A DNA stretch of 64,000 nt from Yoonia sp. (GCA_023955335.1 JAGSGF010000011.1:1-64000); one strand, 5' to 3'. Shown: positions 16,562 to 25,802, counted from the stretch's first letter. A program made the numbers and translations. Notes: generated by a model from the letters alone, not told the origin.

Positions 16562-17407
16562 GTGCAAGATTTACTCAACACTCCGATCTGGGGCGGCAAG
16601 TCGCTGACTGACCTGCTGACGCTAGAATTTTTGGCATCCATTGTGGGAAGCGTCTTGGGCGCGATCACAATTCTGCTTGTTGGCTTCGTTATTGCGGGTT
16701 GGGTCGGTCGCCGGATTACCAAGTTAGGCGAAAAATACCGCCACCTTGATGACACCCTGTTTAAGTTTCTGGGCAACATCATCCGCTATGTGATCATCGG
16801 CTTTTCGTTTCTGTTTATTCTCAACACATTTGGAATTCAGACGACATCTATCGTCGCCGTCATTGGTGCCGCCGGTCTGGCCATCGGCCTCGCGCTTCAA
16901 GGGACCCTGTCCAACGTGGCCGCTGGCGTCATGATCATCTTTTTCCGACCGATCAAGATTGATGACTTTATTGAAGTGAACGGAAAGATGGGCACGGTCA
17001 AAGATATCACGTTGAACTTTACCGAGCTGGCGTCGGTCGTGAACGTGCAAATCATTATCCCAAACTCTCAGGTCTGGGGCAATACGATCACCAACTATTC
17101 TGCCTACCCGACCCGCCGTGCCGAATGGGAATTTGGCGTGGGCTATGGGGCCAATTTGGCCGACGCAGAACAGATCATTCGCGACACGATCATGGCCGAC
17201 CCTCGTAGTCATGTGGACCCTGAACCATTCATTCAAGTGAATACGCTGAACGCCAGTTCCGTCGACTTTTTAGTACGTGTCTGGTGTGACCGGACCGAAT
17301 ATTTCGCTTATCAGGCCGATATGAAACGGAAGGTCAAAGAGGCGCTTGATGCGGGCGGAATCGATATTCCATTCCCAACGCGAACAATCTTGCAGGCCGC
17401 CAACTAA
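16562..17407 (+). CDS. Mechanosensitive channel, MscS family
   Basis: This 281-residue small-conductance channel has three membrane helices (about 18-45, 70-90 and 93-125) and the pore helix/beta domain signature (AGLAIGLALQGTLSNVAAGV, then FFRPIKIDDFIEVNG). It relieves turgor on osmotic downshock. It starts with GTG right after the phhB stop and uses the AAAGGA just upstream. A stem-loop terminator follows. Confidence 0.9.
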   Translation: MQDLLNTPIWGGKSLTDLLTLEFLASIVGSVLGAITILLVGFVIAGWVGRRITKLGEKYRHLDDTLFKFLGNIIRYVIIGFSFLFILNTFGIQTTSIVAVIGAAGLAIGLALQGTLSNVAAGVMIIFFRPIKIDDFIEVNGKMGTVKDITLNFTELASVVNVQIIIPNSQVWGNTITNYSAYPTRRAEWEFGVGYGANLADAEQIIRDTIMADPRSHVDPEPFIQVNTLNASSVDFLVRVWCDRTEYFAYQADMKRKVKEALDAGGIDIPFPTRTILQAAN

Positions 17408-17417
17408 ACCAACATTT

Positions 17418-17449
17418 CCGACATTGCAGTCCACTGTGGTGTCGGTTTT
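17418..17449 (+). terminator. Stem-loop terminator after mscS
   Basis: CCGACA pairs with TGTCGG, with an inner CAGT/ACTG helix, followed by TTTTA. It separates the mscS operon from the GntR operon promoter. Confidence 0.6.
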
Positions 17450-17462
17450 ACGTTAGGTTTTA

Positions 17463-17482
17463 TGTATATGTTTCGTATACAA
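17463..17482. promoter_or_regulatory. Probable GntR operator
   Basis: TGTATATGTTTCGTATACA is an inverted repeat (TGTATA, 7-base spacer, TATACA) whose right part contains TCGTATACAA, close to the TnGTATACnA palindrome of many FadR-type GntR regulators. It lies 25 bp upstream of the GntR start, which fits autoregulation. Confidence 0.6.
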
Positions 17483-17506
17483 TGCAGTTGGAAGGGGAAT
17501 TATCCC

Positions 17507-18211
17507 ATGTCTGGCTCTGCCAAAACCACCTGCCTTGATGATTTACGCAACCGCATTTTATCTCTGGATATCGCACCCGGAACCGATCTGGACGAAAAGC
17601 GGCTTTGCGACCGTTATGGTATTTCGCGCACGCCTTTGCGCGAGGTTTTACAGCGGTTATCAGGCGAAGGCATCCTGACGATTGAAGACAACCGCGGCGC
17701 CAAAGTCGCGTCGATGGACCTTGGAACACTGCGCACGTTCTTCCAAACGGCCCCCTTGATCTATGCCAACATTGGACGGCTCGCAGCCGAAAACCGGACT
17801 ACCGCACAACTTGAAAAACTGCGCAGCATCCAGCAGAATTTCGCCCGTGTCACCAAGATTGGCGACGCCACTTCAGCGGCCCTACATAATCATGCATTCC
17901 ACGCAGAAATCGGGTCCATGGCGCATAATCCGTACCTTGTGGCCAGCCTGAACCGAATGCTGATTGACCACACCCGACTGTCACAGACATTCTATCGACC
18001 GACGTCAGTCGCCGAGACCGTATTGGTCACGCGCACCGTAGACCAACATGATGCGATGATTACCGCAATCGCGGACCAAGACCCGGCCTTGGTTGTCGAC
18101 CTAACCCTGCAACATTGGGACCTGTCCCGCGACCGCATTGAACGGTTTGTGCAGCCAGACCCGCTCCCCCTTGATCTGACCGAAATGAAAGACCTTAAAC
18201 ATGCAATTTGA
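17507..18211 (+). CDS. GntR-family transcriptional regulator (FCD/FadR type)
   Basis: This 234-residue regulator has an N-terminal winged helix (LDEKRLCDRYGISRTPLREVL, about 25-45) and a C-terminal all-helical effector domain with metal-binding histidines (HNHAFHAEIG, then H near DQHDAM). It probably controls the downstream catabolic operon in response to a pathway acid. Start 17507 has AGGGGA upstream. The operator-like palindrome at 17463-17482 lies before it. The reading frame overlaps the start of the DapA-like gene by 11 bp. Confidence 0.9.
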   Translation: MSGSAKTTCLDDLRNRILSLDIAPGTDLDEKRLCDRYGISRTPLREVLQRLSGEGILTIEDNRGAKVASMDLGTLRTFFQTAPLIYANIGRLAAENRTTAQLEKLRSIQQNFARVTKIGDATSAALHNHAFHAEIGSMAHNPYLVASLNRMLIDHTRLSQTFYRPTSVAETVLVTRTVDQHDAMITAIADQDPALVVDLTLQHWDLSRDRIERFVQPDPLPLDLTEMKDLKHAI

Positions 18212-19109
18212 AGGTATCTACACCCCCGTCGTGACGCCCTATCACGACGACTTTAGCCTCAATGAAGAGGCGCTCGCGCAGACCATCGATTTCCTGATCG
18301 ACGCTGGCGTGCACGGGTTGATCATCGCAGGGACGACGGGCGAGTATTACGCGCAATCCACTGATGAACGGCTCGAGATGATGACCCACGCCGCGACCCT
18401 TATCGACGGTCGCCTCCCGATGATTATCGGCACCGGAGCTATTCGCACCGAAGATTCTGTGATGTTCGCCATCGCCGCAAAAGCCGCAGGTGCTGATGCC
18501 CTGCTGATCGCCACGCCGCCTTACGCCTACCCCACAGCCCGAGAGATCGCGCTGCATGCACTGGCAATAGACAAGGCCGCGAACCTGCCTGCGATGCTGT
18601 ACAATTACCCCGGTCGGATGTCGGTCAACATGGATCCCGAAACGCTTGATCGCTTAGGCCGGTCCCCCAATTTCTGCGCCATCAAAGAAAGCAGCGGCGA
18701 CCCGAACCGCCTGCATATGCTCGCCCGCGACTATCCACAAATTCAACTGTCCTGCGGAATGGATGACCAAGCGCTGGAATTCTTTGCTTGGGGCGCGCGG
18801 TCCTGGGTTTGCGCGGGGTCCAACTTTGCCCCGCGCGCCCACATCGCGCTGTATCAAGCCTGCGCGGTTGAAGGCGACTTTACCAAGGGCCGCGCGATCA
18901 TGTCCGCCATGTTGCCCCTGATGCGTGTGCTCGAACAGGGCGGCAAATTTGTGCAATGCATCAAATACGGGCTGACGTTGCGGGGCATCAATGCGGGCAT
19001 CCCCCGCAAGCCGCTGCAACCGCTCAACAAGGACGACAAGCGCGAGCTGGAACAGGTCGTCCGCACCATGAACACCACAATCGCCGCCATCACAGGAGAG
19101 GCCCAATGA
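18201..19109 (+). CDS. DapA-family (dihydrodipicolinate synthase-like) lyase/deaminase
   Basis: This 302-residue class I aldolase-fold protein has the Schiff-base lysine K162 (AIKESSGD), GTTGE at 44-48 that binds the keto-acid carboxylate, Y134 and R139 in YNYPGR. Members act as dihydrodipicolinate synthase, keto-acid aldolases or the hydroxyproline-pathway deaminase. Its place between a GntR regulator and an aldehyde dehydrogenase argues for a catabolic role that yields a semialdehyde, rather than lysine synthesis. The exact substrate cannot be read from the sequence. Confidence 0.88.
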   Translation: MQFEGIYTPVVTPYHDDFSLNEEALAQTIDFLIDAGVHGLIIAGTTGEYYAQSTDERLEMMTHAATLIDGRLPMIIGTGAIRTEDSVMFAIAAKAAGADALLIATPPYAYPTAREIALHALAIDKAANLPAMLYNYPGRMSVNMDPETLDRLGRSPNFCAIKESSGDPNRLHMLARDYPQIQLSCGMDDQALEFFAWGARSWVCAGSNFAPRAHIALYQACAVEGDFTKGRAIMSAMLPLMRVLEQGGKFVQCIKYGLTLRGINAGIPRKPLQPLNKDDKRELEQVVRTMNTTIAAITGEAQ

Positions 19110-20596
19110 CCGAGCTGCTTTCACACGCCGAATACAAAGCCATCGTCGCCGATCTGGACCCGCCCCGTGCTGCATTTATCGACGGAAAATTTCAAGCCGG
19201 GCGCGGCGTGTCCATGCCAACGGTCAACCCTGCGACAGGTGAAGTGATCTGCGAAATTGCGGCTTGCAACACTGAGGATGTCGACCTTGCCGTATCCCGC
19301 GCAAGGTCCGCGTTTGACGAAGGACACTGGTCAAAGCTGCATCCGTCCGAGCGCAAGGCGATGCTTGTCAAACTGTGCAAGCTGATCACCCGCAACCAAC
19401 GCGAACTGGCTGTCATGGAAAGCCTTGATAGCGGCAAGCCCATCCTTGACTGCGTCACGATTGACGTGCCCGAAACGATCAGCACGATCCTGTGGCATGC
19501 CGAAGCCGCCGACAAAATCTATGACCAGACCGCCCCCGCAGGCGACGACGCGATTGCGATGATTGTCCGCGAGCCCATCGGTGTCGTGGCGGCAGTGCTG
19601 CCATGGAACTTTCCATTGATGATGCTCGCATGGAAGATCGGGCCCGCGCTAGCAGCGGGTTGTTCCGTGATCGTGAAACCAGCCGAGCAAACGTCATTGA
19701 CTGCCCTGCGCATCGCAGAACTTGCGATGGAGGCCGGTTTGCCGCGCGGCGTCCTGCAGGTCCTACCCGGTGACGGCCCGTCCGTCGGTGAACCGCTGGG
19801 TCTGCACATGGACGTGGACATGGTAACATTCACCGGATCGACCCAAACTGGCAAACGGTTTCTGCGCTATGCGGCTGACAGCAACCTTAAGAAGGTCGTG
19901 TTGGAATGCGGCGGCAAGAATCCTGCTGTGGTTCTGGACGACGCCGAAAACCTTGATGCAGTCGCAGGTCATGTGGTCAACGCGGCGTTCTGGAACATGG
20001 GCGAAAATTGCTCGGCTACCTCTCGCTTGATCGTGCAATCCGGCGTCAAAAACGCGCTTATGGACCGCATCGTCGCCCGCACCCGCGAAATGCGCGTGGG
20101 TGACCCGATGGACCCCGCCACGCACATCGGCGCACTGATCGACGCGGACCATTGCGCCAAAGTCGCGTCCTACCTGACAGGCGAAGCGATTATCGGCGGA
20201 ACGACGGATGGTCCTTACGTGTATCCGACCATTTATGATGTGAAACAGGGCGACGCCAAGGCCACCGATGAAATCTTCGGGCCCGTTCTGTCGGTGATCG
20301 AAGTCGCCTCTTATGACGAAGCGATCAGCGTTGCCAACGACACCGATTATGGGCTCGCCGCAAGTGTGTTCACCGCCAACGGACGCCGTGCGATCCGCGC
20401 CGCGCGCGACATCAAAGCAGGCACCGTGACCGTGAATTGTTACGGCGAAGGCGACCTGTCCACCCCATTTGGCGGCTATAAACAATCCGGCTTTGGTGGA
20501 CGCGACAACGGGGTGCACGCACATGATCAATATACCGAACTGAAAACCATCTGGATCGACCTGACCGATCCTGCGGAGGGCGATAATGTCAGTTGA
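19106..20596 (+). CDS. NAD(P)-dependent aldehyde dehydrogenase (PuuC-like)
   Basis: This 496-residue aldehyde dehydrogenase contains VLPWNFPLMMLAWKIGPAL, FTGSTQTGKRF, the catalytic glutamate in LECGGKNP and the catalytic cysteine in GENCSATSR. It resembles gamma-glutamyl-aminobutyraldehyde and betaine-aldehyde dehydrogenases. It overlaps the DapA-like gene by ATGA and the MttB-family gene by 11 bp, so it is part of one operon. The likely job is oxidation of a semialdehyde made by the preceding enzymes. Confidence 0.9.
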   Translation: MTELLSHAEYKAIVADLDPPRAAFIDGKFQAGRGVSMPTVNPATGEVICEIAACNTEDVDLAVSRARSAFDEGHWSKLHPSERKAMLVKLCKLITRNQRELAVMESLDSGKPILDCVTIDVPETISTILWHAEAADKIYDQTAPAGDDAIAMIVREPIGVVAAVLPWNFPLMMLAWKIGPALAAGCSVIVKPAEQTSLTALRIAELAMEAGLPRGVLQVLPGDGPSVGEPLGLHMDVDMVTFTGSTQTGKRFLRYAADSNLKKVVLECGGKNPAVVLDDAENLDAVAGHVVNAAFWNMGENCSATSRLIVQSGVKNALMDRIVARTREMRVGDPMDPATHIGALIDADHCAKVASYLTGEAIIGGTTDGPYVYPTIYDVKQGDAKATDEIFGPVLSVIEVASYDEAISVANDTDYGLAASVFTANGRRAIRAARDIKAGTVTVNCYGEGDLSTPFGGYKQSGFGGRDNGVHAHDQYTELKTIWIDLTDPAEGDNVS

Positions 20597-22136
20597 TGCA
20601 GTAGGTATCAAACGGCGGGGGCGCGGCGCGCGGCAAGCAGCCCGTGCGGTGCGGGACACCACAATGTTGCCCGCACTTAAACGCAAGATGCCTGTGACCG
20701 AGCTGATGGACGCCGAGCAGGTGCGCAAAATCGACGCGGCGTCGATGGACATTTTGGAAAACGTCGGCGTCCAGTTTCGCGACGATATTGCAATTGCCGA
20801 TTGGAAGCGGGCTGGTGCAAAGGTCGTGGGTGACCGCGTGTATCTGGACCGCGCATTGGTGCGCGCGCTGATCGCGACGATCCCCGCGACCTTCACATAT
20901 CACGCCCGCAATCCGGCCAATAACCTGCCGTTTGGCAATGATCATGCGATGTTCATTCCGATGACTGGCGCTCCGTTCGTGCGTGATCTGGATGACAAAC
21001 GGCGCAACCCTACGCTGGAAGATTTAGGGAATTTCCACAAACTGGCCCATATGCTGCCCGCGATGCATTCATCCGCCCATCACATTGTCGAGCCCTACGA
21101 CCATCCGATTTCACAACGGCATTTGCGGATCACCTATTCGTCGATGAAACACTCTGACAAGACATTCATGGGCATGACCACAAGCCCCAAAAATGCCGAA
21201 GACGTGCTTGATATGTGCGACATCCTGTTTGGCGACGGCTTCATCGACAGCCACCCTGTCGTCACGGGTAACTGCAACGGAAACAGCCCGCTTGTCTGGG
21301 ACGAAACCATGCTGGGGGCGATGCGCGCGCTGTGCAAACGCAACCAACCGGTTCTCTGCTCGCCCTTTGTGCTGGGTGGGGCCAATACGCCTGCATCGGT
21401 CGCACCTACCGTGGCACAGCTGAACGCAGAGGCTCTGTCAGCGCTCGCATACACCCAAGTCATCCGCAAAGGCTGCCCTGCGATCTATGGCCACTACTTG
21501 TCGACCGTATCGATGAAGTCGGGTGCGCCGATGGCAGGCACCCCCGAGATTTCGATGATGAACATGATGATCGGGCAAATGGCGCGGTTTTATGACGTGC
21601 CGTGGCGGACCTCAAACACGCTTGGCGGGTCCAAGACATTTGACGCCCAAGCGGGATACGAATCTGCCACAACGTTGATGTCAGTGATGATGTCAGGGGC
21701 CAATTACATTTGGCATTCGGCAGGCTGGAACGAGGCTGGCATGCATTGTTCGACTGCCAAATTCATTGTGGACGCTGAGCAATGCGCGATGGCCTACCGT
21801 ATGGCCGAAGGCGTGCGCTGGGATGACTTTGACGAGGCCCTTGCGGCTGTCGCAGATGTCGGACCTGGTGGGCATTACCTTGGGCATCCGCACACATTGG
21901 AAAACTTTCAGCGCGCGTTTTTTATGCCCGAGATGTTCGACAATAATTCCATTGAGCAATGGCAGGCCGAAGGCGGGGTCGAGATCAACGAAAGGGCCCT
22001 GCAACGTGCCCGCGATATGCTGAACGATTACGAGGAACCCAAGCTTGACGCAGGCGTGAACGAAGCGCTTTTGGACTATATCGCACGCCGCGAACGCGAC
22101 ATCCCTGCCGCCGATGCGCTCAATCAGGATCACTAG
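20586..22136 (+). CDS. MttB-family (trimethylamine methyltransferase-like) protein, no pyrrolysine
   Basis: This 516-residue protein belongs to the MttB superfamily, whose non-pyrrolysine members demethylate quaternary amines such as glycine betaine or proline betaine and pass the methyl to a corrinoid protein. Family stretches include DILENVGVQF, HARNPANNLPFG, GNCNGNSPLVWDE and GGHYLGHPHTLENF. No in-frame amber codon interrupts it. There is no corrinoid-protein or corrinoid-reactivation gene in the window, so either a distant partner or a different chemistry is used. Confidence 0.88.
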   Translation: MSVDAVGIKRRGRGARQAARAVRDTTMLPALKRKMPVTELMDAEQVRKIDAASMDILENVGVQFRDDIAIADWKRAGAKVVGDRVYLDRALVRALIATIPATFTYHARNPANNLPFGNDHAMFIPMTGAPFVRDLDDKRRNPTLEDLGNFHKLAHMLPAMHSSAHHIVEPYDHPISQRHLRITYSSMKHSDKTFMGMTTSPKNAEDVLDMCDILFGDGFIDSHPVVTGNCNGNSPLVWDETMLGAMRALCKRNQPVLCSPFVLGGANTPASVAPTVAQLNAEALSALAYTQVIRKGCPAIYGHYLSTVSMKSGAPMAGTPEISMMNMMIGQMARFYDVPWRTSNTLGGSKTFDAQAGYESATTLMSVMMSGANYIWHSAGWNEAGMHCSTAKFIVDAEQCAMAYRMAEGVRWDDFDEALAAVADVGPGGHYLGHPHTLENFQRAFFMPEMFDNNSIEQWQAEGGVEINERALQRARDMLNDYEEPKLDAGVNEALLDYIARRERDIPAADALNQDH

Positions 22137-22137
22137 G

Positions 22138-23460
22138 GTGAAGACCCGCCAGCTTCCTGTCGATCCGGGGCCAGCCGCGTGGAATATGCTTTTGGCTGAA
22201 GCAACGGCCGCTCGCCCCCTGACCGACAATATTACGGCTGATTGGCTGATTATCGGTGCAGGCTTTGCAGGGCTTTCGGCCGCGCGGCGATTGGTGCAAT
22301 TGCACCCCAACGACCGGATTGTTGTGCTCGAAGCGCGGCGCATTGCAGACGGACCTGCAGGGCGGAACACCGGTTTTATGATCGACCTGCCCCATGATCT
22401 GGCATCAAAGGATTACGGTGGAACATTAGACCGCGACGCAGCACAAACATCCGAAAACCGGCTTGCGATCGACTTTGCCCGTCAGGCGACGGCGGACTAT
22501 GGGATCAGCGCCGAAGGCTTCGCACAATCGGGCAAGGTCAACGCGGCTGCATCGGAAAAGGGCCACGCGCATAACGTCGATTATGCCAGTCATTTGTCCG
22601 CGATGAACGAGCCGTACGAGATGTATGACGCCGCACAAATGCGCGATCTGACAGGGTCCGACTACTACCAGTCAGGCCTGTTCACCCCCGGCACAGCCAT
22701 GCTGCAACCGGCGATTTATATCCGTGGGTTGGCCGACGGATTACAACAAGACGGCGTGGAAATTTATGAAAACGCGCCCGTCACAGGGTTGCAAGAGCGG
22801 ACCGCAACAACGCCAGAGGGGCAAGTCAGCGCAGCGCGCGTCATCCTTGCGGTGAACGGCCATGTCGAAAGCTTTGGTCATTTCGCTGGGCGATTGATGC
22901 ATGTGTTCACCTACGCCAGCATGACGCGGGCGTTGACCCGCGACGAGCAGCGGTCACTGGGCGGCGCAAATATCTGGGGCGCAACACCAGCGGACCCGAT
23001 GGGCACAACCGTGCGTAAAATCAATGGGACAGGCGGTGCGCGCCTGATCATCCGCAACCGGTTCACACTTGACCCATCAATGACAGTGTCCGAACGCCGC
23101 GTCGCATCTGTTGGGCGCGACCATGACAAGGCCTTCGCCGCACGGTTCCCGATGTTGCAAAATGTTGGCATGGAGTTTCGGTGGGGTGGGCATCTCTGCC
23201 TCAGTCGGAACACCGTCCCTGCATTTGGCGAGGTGGCGGCTGGCATCTTCTCTGCATGCTGCCAAAACGGGCTCGGGACTGCAAAGGGTACGCTACACGG
23301 TATCCTTGCGGCCGAACAAGCCAGCGGCATCGACAGCCCGATGCTCGCCCAAGTGCAGCAGCAAGACACACCCGTGAAACTGCCCCCCCGCGCTGCCTTA
23401 TGGGCAGGTGCCAATGCGGTCATGCGGTGGGGCGAATTTCGAGCGGGTCGGGAGCTATAG
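22138..23460 (+). CDS. FAD-dependent amine/amino-acid oxidoreductase (DAO/PuuB-like)
   Basis: This 440-residue flavoprotein has a Rossmann FAD motif (WLIIGAGFAGLSAARRL, about 35-50), followed by the ARRIADGPAGRNTGFMIDLP region and a C-terminal FAD-binding stretch (GIFSACCQNGLGTAKGT). It resembles PuuB and other secondary-amine oxidases of the D-amino-acid-oxidase fold. GTG 22138 was preferred (AGGA upstream) over ATG 22114, which would overlap the preceding gene by 23 bp. It is the last gene of the GntR operon and could oxidise the N-methyl or secondary amine left after demethylation. Confidence 0.88.
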   Translation: MKTRQLPVDPGPAAWNMLLAEATAARPLTDNITADWLIIGAGFAGLSAARRLVQLHPNDRIVVLEARRIADGPAGRNTGFMIDLPHDLASKDYGGTLDRDAAQTSENRLAIDFARQATADYGISAEGFAQSGKVNAAASEKGHAHNVDYASHLSAMNEPYEMYDAAQMRDLTGSDYYQSGLFTPGTAMLQPAIYIRGLADGLQQDGVEIYENAPVTGLQERTATTPEGQVSAARVILAVNGHVESFGHFAGRLMHVFTYASMTRALTRDEQRSLGGANIWGATPADPMGTTVRKINGTGGARLIIRNRFTLDPSMTVSERRVASVGRDHDKAFAARFPMLQNVGMEFRWGGHLCLSRNTVPAFGEVAAGIFSACCQNGLGTAKGTLHGILAAEQASGIDSPMLAQVQQQDTPVKLPPRAALWAGANAVMRWGEFRAGREL

Positions 23461-23943
23461 CGCGGAGAGCAGAGTTTCACCTGCAGAAATTTCGCATGTG
23501 CCCGGGCTGTCTTCTTCGTTCAAGACAGTGACCACACCGTCGTCTACCAACATTGAATACCGCTTGGAGCGGCTTACAAAACCAACAGGCGGCGCATCAA
23601 AGTCCATGCCGATACCCTTGGTGAATTCGGCAGACGCATCGCCCAGCATCATGATGCCGGCGTCGCCCGCGCCTGTGTCCTTGGACCACGCGGCCATCAC
23701 GAATGGGTCGTTGACGGCAAGACAAATCACATCGTCCACGCCCTTTTCCTTGAACCCACCAATGGTGCGCATGAACGAGGGCACATGAGCAGTGGAACAT
23801 GTGCCCGTATAGGCACCCGGCAGGCCAAAGATCACCACTTTACGGCCCGCAAGCAGATCGCCCATCTGAACCGTTTCTGGTCCATTCGCGCCGATCCGGC
23901 AAAGTGTTGCATCCGGCAGCTTTGTTCCTGTCGTAATCGTCAT
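23455..23943 (-). CDS. Peroxiredoxin (Prx5-type, redoxin family)
   Basis: This 162-residue thiol peroxidase has the peroxidatic cysteine in PGAYTGTCSTAHVPSF (about residues 42-57) and a further cysteine near the end (GTCEISAG). It reduces hydrogen peroxide and organic peroxides in the cytosol with glutathione/glutaredoxin or thioredoxin. Start 23943 fits the family (MTITTGTKLPDATL). Its TAG stop lies on the opposite strand of the same CTATAG that ends the FAD gene. Confidence 0.92.
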   Translation of the reverse strand: MTITTGTKLPDATLCRIGANGPETVQMGDLLAGRKVVIFGLPGAYTGTCSTAHVPSFMRTIGGFKEKGVDDVICLAVNDPFVMAAWSKDTGAGDAGIMMLGDASAEFTKGIGMDFDAPPVGFVSRSKRYSMLVDDGVVTVLNEEDSPGTCEISAGETLLSAL

Positions 23944-24033
23944 ATAAATTGTCCTCGTTTGGAATTGCGTCTGTGTTCCAGTCACATATAGGGTCGCGGC
24001 AACCATCGACCAGTAACAAAAGTGGAAATCAGC

Positions 24034-25242
24034 ATGACCCATATCGTCGTTGTCGGGGCCGGACAGGCCGGATTATCGCTTGTGGCCAAGCTACGCAGCA
24101 CAGGGTTCGACGGGGATATCACTCTGGTCGGGGCCGAAGATGTGCCCCCCTATCAGCGCCCGCCACTGTCAAAAGCCTACCTGCTCGGCGACATGGCGCA
24201 AGAGCGGCTATATCTACGCCCCCCCGCATTTTACGCCGACAACAACATCGATCTGCGGCTCGATACCCGCGCAGTAGACGTCGATAGCGCGGCCAAGACG
24301 ATTGAATTATCCGACGGCAGCACGCTGCACTATGACAAACTGGCGCTTACGACCGGATCGCACCCACGCACATTGCCCGCAGCAATAGGTGGCATGCTCG
24401 ACGGCGTGTTCTGCATGCGAGACCTGAAAGATGCCGATGCGATGGCCCCTGCGTTCATCGCTGGCAAAAAGGTACTGATCATCGGTGGTGGCTATATCGG
24501 TTTAGAGGCGGCTGCGGTCGCGTCCAAACTGGGCTTGCAGGTCACACTTGTAGAAATGGGCGATCGCATCTTGCAACGGGTCGCTGCCCCGCAAACATCT
24601 GATTTCTTCCGCGACTTGCACAGCGAACACGGCGTCGACATCCGCGAAGGTGTCGGGCTTGATCGGCTCTTGGGCGACGATCACGTCACAGGCGCGTTGC
24701 TGACCGATGGAACCAAGCTCGACATCGACTTTGCCGTTGTGGGCGTGGGCATTATGCCCGCGACAGCACTGGCGGCAAGCGCAGGTGTGGCCGTCGATAA
24801 CGGCATCGTCACCAACGATCATGCGCAAACATCCGACCCGGATATATATGCAGCGGGCGACTGTGCGACGCTGTCGTTCAAGGGCCAAACCATCCGGCTC
24901 GAAAGCGTCGGCAACGCGATTGATCAGGCCGAAGTGGCGGCCCAAAACATGGGCGGCGGCGATGTGTCTTATACACCAACGCCGTGGTTTTGGTCCGATC
25001 AATACGACTGTAAACTGCAAATCGCTGGACTGAACATCGGCTATGATGCGGTGCACGTGCGCAGGGGCGACAAGGGCCAATCACACTGGTACTATAGCGG
25101 CGAGACGCTGCTTGCAGTCGACGCCATGAACGACCCGCGCAACTATATGATCGGCAAGCGCTTGATCGAGGCAGGCCGTAGCCCAACGCCCGCACAAGTC
25201 ACTGATCCTGAGACAGATATGAAAGTACTTTTGAAACCGTGA
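24034..25242 (+). CDS. NAD(P)/FAD ferredoxin reductase (rhodocoxin/putidaredoxin reductase-like)
   Basis: This 402-residue flavoprotein has the FAD motif VVVGAGQAGLSLVAKL at the N-terminus, PPYQRPPLSKAYL, an NADH motif VLIIGGGYIGLEAA near residue 150 and DIYAAGDCA near 270, with the C-terminal PWFWSDQYD region of the family. It passes electrons from NAD(P)H to a ferredoxin, typically for a cytochrome P450 or dioxygenase; neither is adjacent. ATG 24034 is preferred over GTG 24022. Confidence 0.88.
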   Translation: MTHIVVVGAGQAGLSLVAKLRSTGFDGDITLVGAEDVPPYQRPPLSKAYLLGDMAQERLYLRPPAFYADNNIDLRLDTRAVDVDSAAKTIELSDGSTLHYDKLALTTGSHPRTLPAAIGGMLDGVFCMRDLKDADAMAPAFIAGKKVLIIGGGYIGLEAAAVASKLGLQVTLVEMGDRILQRVAAPQTSDFFRDLHSEHGVDIREGVGLDRLLGDDHVTGALLTDGTKLDIDFAVVGVGIMPATALAASAGVAVDNGIVTNDHAQTSDPDIYAAGDCATLSFKGQTIRLESVGNAIDQAEVAAQNMGGGDVSYTPTPWFWSDQYDCKLQIAGLNIGYDAVHVRRGDKGQSHWYYSGETLLAVDAMNDPRNYMIGKRLIEAGRSPTPAQVTDPETDMKVLLKP

Positions 25243-25796
25243 GGATCATCGGCGGCACACATCGGGGCACACATCTGACCGAGGTCGGCGCGGGCGACGC
25301 AAAGGCGCATTTGCGGCCAACATCTGACCGTGTGCGCGAAAGCCTGTTCAATGTGCTGCAAGGCGGACGGTTTGGAAACCCGATTGCAGGTGCGCAAGTC
25401 TTGGACCTATTCGCGGGCACAGGCGCGTTGGGGCTAGAAGCCCTGTCGCGCGGGGCCACCCACGTGACTTTTGTTGATGATGGTAAAATTGCAGGCAAAC
25501 TGATCCGCGACAATATCGCCAAACTGCGGCGCGGCGGTGATTGCACGCTCATCAGCACAAACGCCACACGGTTACCTGCAGGCAAAGCTTGCAGTCTGAT
25601 TTTTCTCGACCCGCCTTACGGTCAAGGATTGGGGATCAGCGCACTGAAATCGGCGCTATCGCAAGGCTGGGTCGCAGACGACGCCCTGATCGTCTGGGAA
25701 GAAAACAGCGCGCAACCTGCACCCATCGGTTTTCGCACCCTCGACAGTCGGAAATACGGCGACACATGGGTGACGTTTTTGACGACCGCCGCTTAA
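25239..25796 (+). CDS. rsmD: 16S rRNA (guanine(966)-N2)-methyltransferase
   Basis: This 185-residue methyltransferase has the family N-terminus (MRIIGGTHRGTHL), SAM-binding LDLFAGTGALGLEALSRGA and the catalytic DPPY motif (LDPPYGQG). It methylates G966 of 16S rRNA in the 30S subunit. It starts with GTG in a GTGA overlap with the reductase stop. Confidence 0.92.
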   Translation: MRIIGGTHRGTHLTEVGAGDAKAHLRPTSDRVRESLFNVLQGGRFGNPIAGAQVLDLFAGTGALGLEALSRGATHVTFVDDGKIAGKLIRDNIAKLRRGGDCTLISTNATRLPAGKACSLIFLDPPYGQGLGISALKSALSQGWVADDALIVWEENSAQPAPIGFRTLDSRKYGDTWVTFLTTAA

Positions 25797-25802
25797 GGCA
25801 CT

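Noticed and set aside
19763-20896. Long minus-strand open frame (377 codons) opposite the aldehyde dehydrogenase/MttB genes
   Set aside because: It mirrors two well-conserved plus-strand enzymes; no signal, domain or ribosome site supports it.
20586-22136. Pyrrolysine-type MttB
   Set aside because: The frame is complete without any internal TAG, so it is a non-pyrrolysine member.
21693-22370. Minus-strand open frame (225 codons) across the MttB/FAD-oxidase junction
   Set aside because: Overlaps both real genes on the opposite strand and has no family features.
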